Shown here: positions 7,747-10,987 of the stretch, in pieces
Layout: each line of letters starts with the position of its first letter
Position numbering within the stretch: the stretch's first letter is position 1
Made by a program: the position numbers and the translations under genes
Notes under the pieces: generated by a model
Told to the model about the DNA's origin: nothing
Databases searched by the model: none
What the model saw: only the letters and a program-made list of their open reading frames with translations
Assembly (NCBI GenBank): GCA_014859225.1
Contig: JACUUP010000041.1
Coordinates: 1 to 10,987 of the forward strand
Direction of reading: 5' to 3'
From: Candidatus Aerophobota bacterium
GTDB lineage: Bacteria; Aerophobota; Aerophobia; Aerophobales; B3-G15
Length of the DNA stretch: 10,987 bases

Positions 7747-7829
7747 TGGGGAGGGATGGATTCGAACCATCGTAGGCAATTGCCAACGGGTTTACAGCCC
7801 GCCCCATTTGGCCACTCTGGCACCTCCCC
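7747..7829 (-). tRNA. tRNA-Tyr (GTA anticodon)
   Basis: Minus-strand class II tRNA with acceptor GGGGAGG/CCTCCCC, anticodon loop CTGTAAA giving GTA, the long variable arm expected for bacterial tRNA-Tyr (TTGGCAATTGCC region), and T arm GATGG-TTCGAAT-CCATC. The discriminator is A and CCA is not encoded. It lies 14 nt before tRNA-Thr, so the two are probably processed from one precursor. The tRNA-Gly found between them in E. coli is absent. Confidence 0.96.
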
Positions 7830-7838
7830 CATCTTAGC

Positions 7839-7897
7839 TGTGGGTTTTTAATTGTTAGCCTTTGGTAGTTTAGCTGTTATGGATTTTTTTGCCCACA
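7839..7897 (-). promoter_or_regulatory. Leader inverted repeat at the start of the tRNA-tuf transcript
   Basis: TGTGGG at the predicted 5' end of the transcript (minus strand, 7892-7897) pairs with CCCACA just before tRNA-Tyr (7839-7844), enclosing about 47 nt. The enclosed leader and the bases just after the repeat contain three GCTAA motifs. The repeat may bring the 5' end near the tRNA for processing or stability; function is inferred only. Confidence 0.3.
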
Positions 7898-7900
7898 ATA

Positions 7901-7929
7901 TTTATATAAAATAAAAACAAAAATGACAA
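7901..7929 (-). promoter_or_regulatory. Sigma70-type promoter for tRNA-Tyr, tRNA-Thr, tuf and downstream genes
   Basis: On the minus strand TTGTCA (7924-7929) and TATAAA (7901-7906) are separated by 17 nt of very T-rich sequence. Start of transcription is expected near 7893-7895, about 65 nt before tRNA-Tyr. It is the only convincing promoter between ppdK and rpoB, so it may drive the whole cluster. Confidence 0.75.
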
Positions 7930-7942
7930 CCCCTTCCTTTTT

Positions 7943-7960
7943 GAAAAGTTGCCACTTTTC
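7943..7960 (-). terminator. Possible hairpin after ppdK
   Basis: GAAAAGT and ACTTTTC form a 7-bp stem with a 4-nt loop, 10 nt after the ppdK stop. On the gene strand it is followed by A-rich, not U-rich, sequence, so it is a poor intrinsic terminator for ppdK. The T-run lies on the other side. It may only be a 3' end stabiliser. Confidence 0.25.
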
Positions 7961-7970
7961 TTTTTGCTTT

Positions 7971-10619
7971 TTACTCTTGTTCCAGTTTCGCCTGAGCCGC
8001 TGCTATCCTGGCAATAGGCACCCGATAAGGTGAACAGCTCACATAATCAAGACCGTTGTAATAGCAAAATTTAACTGAAGACGGTTCACCTCCATGCTCT
8101 CCGCAAATACCAACCTCTAAATTGGGATTTGCTTTTTTACCTCGCTCCGTCCCCATAGCTACAAGTTGACCAACTCCCTCCTGGTCTAAAACCTGGAAAG
8201 GGTCATCTCTCAGTATCTTTTTCTCCAGATAAACATGGAGAAACTTTCCTTCTGCATCGTCACGGCTAAAACCAAAGGTGGTTTGCGTAAGGTCATTGGT
8301 CCCAAAAGAGAAAAAATCAGCTACCTTCGCTATTTTATCTGCACAAAGTGCGGCGCGAGGAAGCTCTATCATTGTACCCACTTTATACTTAAAGTCAACC
8401 CCCTCTTTTTCCATAACCTCTTTTGCTATTCCAACCACATCCTCTTTTAATAGCGAGAACTCTTTGTCTTCCATGACTAAAGGAATCATAACTTCGGGCA
8501 AAACGTTTACGCCCTCTCTCGTAAGTTCAGCCGCTGCCTCGAAAATAGCTCTTACTTGCATATGGTAAATTTCAGGAAACGTTATACCCAATCTGCAGCC
8601 TCTGTGACCTAACATGGGATTCGTTTCTCTTAAATCTTCAATGCGGCGCAAAAGTTTCTCTTTTTTTTCTATCTCTTTTTCGTCTCCATTTTGAACTTTA
8701 AGTTTTGTTATTTCCACCAGCAGTTCATCGTGATTAGGTAAAAACTCATGCAAGGGAGGGTCTAACAATCTAATGATTACCGGCAAACCTTGCATCTCTT
8801 TCAGTATACCCTTGAAATCTTCTTTTTGTATGGGCTCAAGCTTTTCCAGAGCCTTTCTTCTTTTGTCATCCGACTCTGAAAGAATCATACGCTGCACATA
8901 GGGAAGTCTCTCTTCTCCGAAAAACATATGTTCTGTGCGACAAAGTCCAATACCTTCAGCCCCCATCTCCCGGGCAATCCTTGCATCATCAGGAGTATCT
9001 GCATTAGCCCTGACTCCCATGACTCTTACCTCGTCCGCCCATCCAAGAAGTTCCTTAAATTCCTCACCCAACTTGGGCTCTATTGTGGATACCTGACCTT
9101 TTATCACCTGACCCAAAGACCCATCTATGGTTATGTAGTCACCTTCCTTAAAGACAACGCCATTTACAGTAAACATAGCTTTTGCTTCATCTACTTTTAT
9201 TGCCTCGCAACCAGCAATACAGGGTTTACCCATACCCCGGGCTACGACTGCTGCGTGACTGGTCATACCTCCGCGTGAAGTTAAAATACCCTGAGCTACT
9301 GCCATTCCGTGAATATCTTCAGGAGAGGTTTCCCTGCGTACCAAAATAACTTTTTCTCCTTTATTCACAAACCTAACTGCACTATCAGCATCAAAAACGA
9401 CGATGCCCGCTGCTGCCCCGGGAGACGCAGGAAGACCTTTAGCTAAAACTTCAACTCTGGCATCAGGGTCTATACGCGGATGCAAAAGCTTTTCTATCTG
9501 AGCTGCATCTATCCTTAAAATAGCCTTTTTCTTGCTGATGAGTCCTTCCTTAACCATATCATGAGCAACTTTAACAGCGGCCTGGGCAGTTCTTTTGCCT
9601 GAGCGTGTCTGCAGAATATAGAGGGTCCCTTTTTCTATAGTAAACTCAAAATCCTGAATATCCCTGTAATGTTTTTCCAGACGCTGGGTAATTCCCTCCA
9701 GTTCTTCATAAACTTCGGGCATCTCGTCTTTTAAGCGGGAAATAGGCCTGGGAGTCCTTATTCCAGCAACTACATCCTCTCCCTGGGCATTTAAAAGGTA
9801 TTCCCCATACATCTTTTTTTCACCTGTAGCCGGGTCCCGGGTGAAACCTACACCTGTGCCTGAATCACTCCCCATGTTTCCAAAAACCATAACCTGTACA
9901 TTAACCGCAGTTCCCCAGTGGTTGGGAATATTGTGTATTCTCCGGTACTCAATGGCTCTTTTGTTATTCCAGCTATTAAAAACAGCCTCAATAGCCATGG
10001 CAAGTTGTTTAACCGCATCCTGGGGAAAATCGTCCCCGGTTTCCTCTTTCACTATTCTTTTAAATTCTTCAATCAGCTGTTTAAGGTCATCTATGGTGAG
10101 CTCAATATCATCTTTCACATCCTTCTCTTCTTTCTTTCTATCAATAGTCTCCTCAAACTTCTCGCCGGGAATTTTTAAAACAACATTACCAAACATCTGT
10201 AAAAGGCGACGATAGGAATCAAAAGCAAACCTGGGATTAGTGACCCTCCTAACAATTCCTTCTACACTTTTATCAGTTAAGCCAAGATTTAAAACAGTAT
10301 CCATCATTCCGGGCATGGATACCCTTGCTCCAGACCTTACAGAAACAAGCAAAGGATTATCCGCATCTCCAAATTTTTTTCCCGTAGCGGTTTCCAATTT
10401 TTTTAAATTTTCTTTTATCTGCCCATCTAAACCCGCAGGATACTCTCCCTTTTCATTATAATAAGTACAAACCTCTGTAGAAATGGTAAAGCCAGGTGGA
10501 ACCCTGATTCCTAAGTTAGCCATTTCCGCTAAATCTGCTCCTTTTCCCCCTAAAAGATTCCTCATCTTAGATGAGCCATCAGCTTCATCTTTGGCAAAAA
10601 AATAGACACACTTTTGCAT
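7971..10619 (-). CDS. ppdK: Pyruvate, phosphate dikinase
   Basis: Interconverts pyruvate, ATP and phosphate with phosphoenolpyruvate, AMP and PPi in the cytoplasm; in anaerobes it often replaces pyruvate kinase or serves gluconeogenesis. The 882 residues follow the family layout. An N-terminal ATP-grasp region carries LLGGKGADLAEMA near residue 25, GTGVGFTRDPATG near 250-265 and LQTRSGKRTAQAA near 340. The central swivelling phosphohistidine domain has GGMTSHAAVVARGMG with His455. The C-terminal PEP-binding barrel has GIGLCRTEHMFF near 555-565, NPMLGHRGCRLG, FGTNDLTQTTFG and GICGEHGGEP with catalytic Cys839. The length is close to the well-studied Clostridium symbiosum enzyme, and the phosphohistidine falls at the same number. 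The ATG is preceded by TGAGGT. It has its own promoter (10669-10696) and appears to be monocistronic. No partner regulatory kinase is in view. Confidence 0.98.
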   Translation of the reverse strand: MQKCVYFFAKDEADGSSKMRNLLGGKGADLAEMANLGIRVPPGFTISTEVCTYYNEKGEYPAGLDGQIKENLKKLETATGKKFGDADNPLLVSVRSGARVSMPGMMDTVLNLGLTDKSVEGIVRRVTNPRFAFDSYRRLLQMFGNVVLKIPGEKFEETIDRKKEEKDVKDDIELTIDDLKQLIEEFKRIVKEETGDDFPQDAVKQLAMAIEAVFNSWNNKRAIEYRRIHNIPNHWGTAVNVQVMVFGNMGSDSGTGVGFTRDPATGEKKMYGEYLLNAQGEDVVAGIRTPRPISRLKDEMPEVYEELEGITQRLEKHYRDIQDFEFTIEKGTLYILQTRSGKRTAQAAVKVAHDMVKEGLISKKKAILRIDAAQIEKLLHPRIDPDARVEVLAKGLPASPGAAAGIVVFDADSAVRFVNKGEKVILVRRETSPEDIHGMAVAQGILTSRGGMTSHAAVVARGMGKPCIAGCEAIKVDEAKAMFTVNGVVFKEGDYITIDGSLGQVIKGQVSTIEPKLGEEFKELLGWADEVRVMGVRANADTPDDARIAREMGAEGIGLCRTEHMFFGEERLPYVQRMILSESDDKRRKALEKLEPIQKEDFKGILKEMQGLPVIIRLLDPPLHEFLPNHDELLVEITKLKVQNGDEKEIEKKEKLLRRIEDLRETNPMLGHRGCRLGITFPEIYHMQVRAIFEAAAELTREGVNVLPEVMIPLVMEDKEFSLLKEDVVGIAKEVMEKEGVDFKYKVGTMIELPRAALCADKIAKVADFFSFGTNDLTQTTFGFSRDDAEGKFLHVYLEKKILRDDPFQVLDQEGVGQLVAMGTERGKKANPNLEVGICGEHGGEPSSVKFCYYNGLDYVSCSPYRVPIARIAAAQAKLEQE

Positions 10620-10668
10620 TTTTACCTCATGCTTTATTCAATTACTTATATTAAAAACTTTGCACATT

Positions 10669-10696
10669 ATTATAGTAAACTTTACCATCCCGTCAA
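10669..10696 (-). promoter_or_regulatory. Sigma70-type promoter of ppdK
   Basis: On the minus strand TTGACG (10691-10696) and a perfect TATAAT (10669-10674) are separated by 16 nt. Start of transcription is expected near 10662, giving a leader of about 43 nt before the ppdK ATG. It lies immediately downstream of the structured region, so that region is not part of this transcript. Confidence 0.8.
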
Positions 10697-10705
10697 CTAT
10701 TATCC

Positions 10706-10721
10706 TCAGAGAGAGCTCTGA
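10706..10721. promoter_or_regulatory. Palindrome just upstream of the ppdK -35 box
   Basis: TCAGAG, four bases, then CTCTGA form a 6-bp inverted repeat, with a perfect 8-bp AGAGCTCT palindrome inside. It sits between the tail of the structured RNA region and the ppdK -35 box. It could be an operator or a hairpin closing the upstream transcript, but no U-run follows it on the minus strand. Confidence 0.3.
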
Positions 10722-10732
10722 AAAATATAATT

Positions 10733-10983
10733 GCTGCCCTTTCCCTCGGTGTTCTCCAACGGTGGCGGCTTAGTTCTACTTTTATCCTGCTACTGTGGCC
10801 TGGTAGATTTGTCCGCCTGGGGACTTCCCTGATTATAAACAAGGTCTTACATAAGATATTTCGCCTCACAGTTACCTTTCTCCTTACTTTTTGCAAAACA
10901 CATCCGTAAAGAACCCAAACGTTAGAACTCATAGACCCGCCTACTCGCCGCTCACCTTATGGAGAACACACTCGGCGGGCAGC
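10733..10983 (-). ncRNA. Unidentified structured RNA (rod of five nested helices)
   Basis: Five complementary pairs are perfectly nested: 10733-10739 with 10977-10983 (GCTGCCC/GGGCAGC), 10749-10757 with 10961-10969 (9 bp), 10761-10769 with 10947-10956 (9 bp with one bulged base), 10772-10777 with 10924-10929 (6 bp) and 10792-10797 with 10867-10872 (6 bp). This gives about 37 base pairs folding some 250 nt into a long interrupted rod with an asymmetric bubble and an apical domain. The minus strand is favoured weakly: its 3' end is followed by an AT-rich tail with TTTTT, and an extra local stem (CUUUAC/GUAAGG) has a G-U pair only in that orientation. The conserved cores of tmRNA, RNase P RNA and SRP RNA were not seen. 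A 6S-like RNA is the nearest idea by shape, but it is longer than typical 6S. The true 5' end and promoter may lie outside the window. Confidence 0.6.
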
Positions 10984-10987
10984 TAAA

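Noticed and set aside
7943-7960. Hairpin as a strong intrinsic terminator of ppdK
   Set aside because: The 7-bp stem is AT-rich and lacks a U-run on the gene strand; kept only as a low-confidence element.
10726-10731. TATAAT on the plus strand as a promoter for a plus-strand RNA
   Set aside because: No acceptable -35 at 16-18 nt, and the start would fall at the end of or inside the outermost stem, leaving it incomplete.
10733-10751. Minus-strand CACCGAGGGAAAGGG resembling part of a glycine riboswitch core
   Set aside because: The rest of the aptamer is absent, the segment is explained by the long-range helices, and ppdK has its own promoter downstream.
10693-10932. Minus-strand open frame of 79 codons upstream of ppdK
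   Set aside because: It lies inside the nested-helix region, is Arg-rich with no recognisable domain, and crosses the ppdK -35 box; it reads as a by-product of a structured RNA.
1-10987. CRISPR arrays, insertion sequences, integrase or attachment sites
   Set aside because: No direct-repeat arrays, transposase-like frames or att-like duplications were seen; this is a conserved housekeeping region.

Overview
The window is one bacterial chromosome segment in which every supported gene lies on the minus strand. It holds the classic translation/transcription cluster, in transcription order: tRNA-Tyr, tRNA-Thr, tuf, rpmG, tRNA-Trp, secE, nusG, rplK, rplA, rplJ, rplL, rpoB, with rpoC expected just beyond base 1. 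This is preceded by ppdK (pyruvate, phosphate dikinase) and, at the high-coordinate edge, by a strongly structured non-coding region that looks like an RNA gene. The sequence is AT-leaning. The proteins are clearly bacterial and compact: RpoB has 1076 residues and no large lineage-specific inserts. ppdK suggests PPi-linked glycolysis or gluconeogenesis, common in anaerobes. Several features (Cys-rich EF-Tu insert, altered RpoB fork loop 2, joined L10-L12 frame) point to an uncultured or deeply branching lineage. I cannot name the phylum from sequence alone.

Layout from high to low coordinate: (1) 10733-10983, five nested inverted repeats forming a long rod, class unknown; (2) ppdK promoter at 10669-10696 and ppdK at 7971-10619; (3) a good sigma70-type promoter at 7901-7929 that should drive tRNA-Tyr (7747-7829), tRNA-Thr (7660-7732), tuf, rpmG, tRNA-Trp and onward; (4) secE and nusG (1-nt gap), nusG and rplK (1-nt overlap), rplA (3-nt gap) and rplJ (4-nt gap), all tightly packed; (5) rplJ runs in frame into rplL with no stop codon, while rplL keeps a near-perfect Shine-Dalgarno and its own ATG; (6) rpoB follows after 38 nt with no visible terminator or attenuator.

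Together the genes supply elongation factor Tu, three tRNAs, ribosomal proteins L33, L11, L1, L10 and L12 (the last four forming the L1 and GTPase stalks), the SecE translocon subunit, NusG and the RNA polymerase beta subunit. The points most worth a second look are the L10-L12 junction, the unknown structured RNA upstream of ppdK, and the rpmG stop codon that is shared with the first bases of tRNA-Trp.
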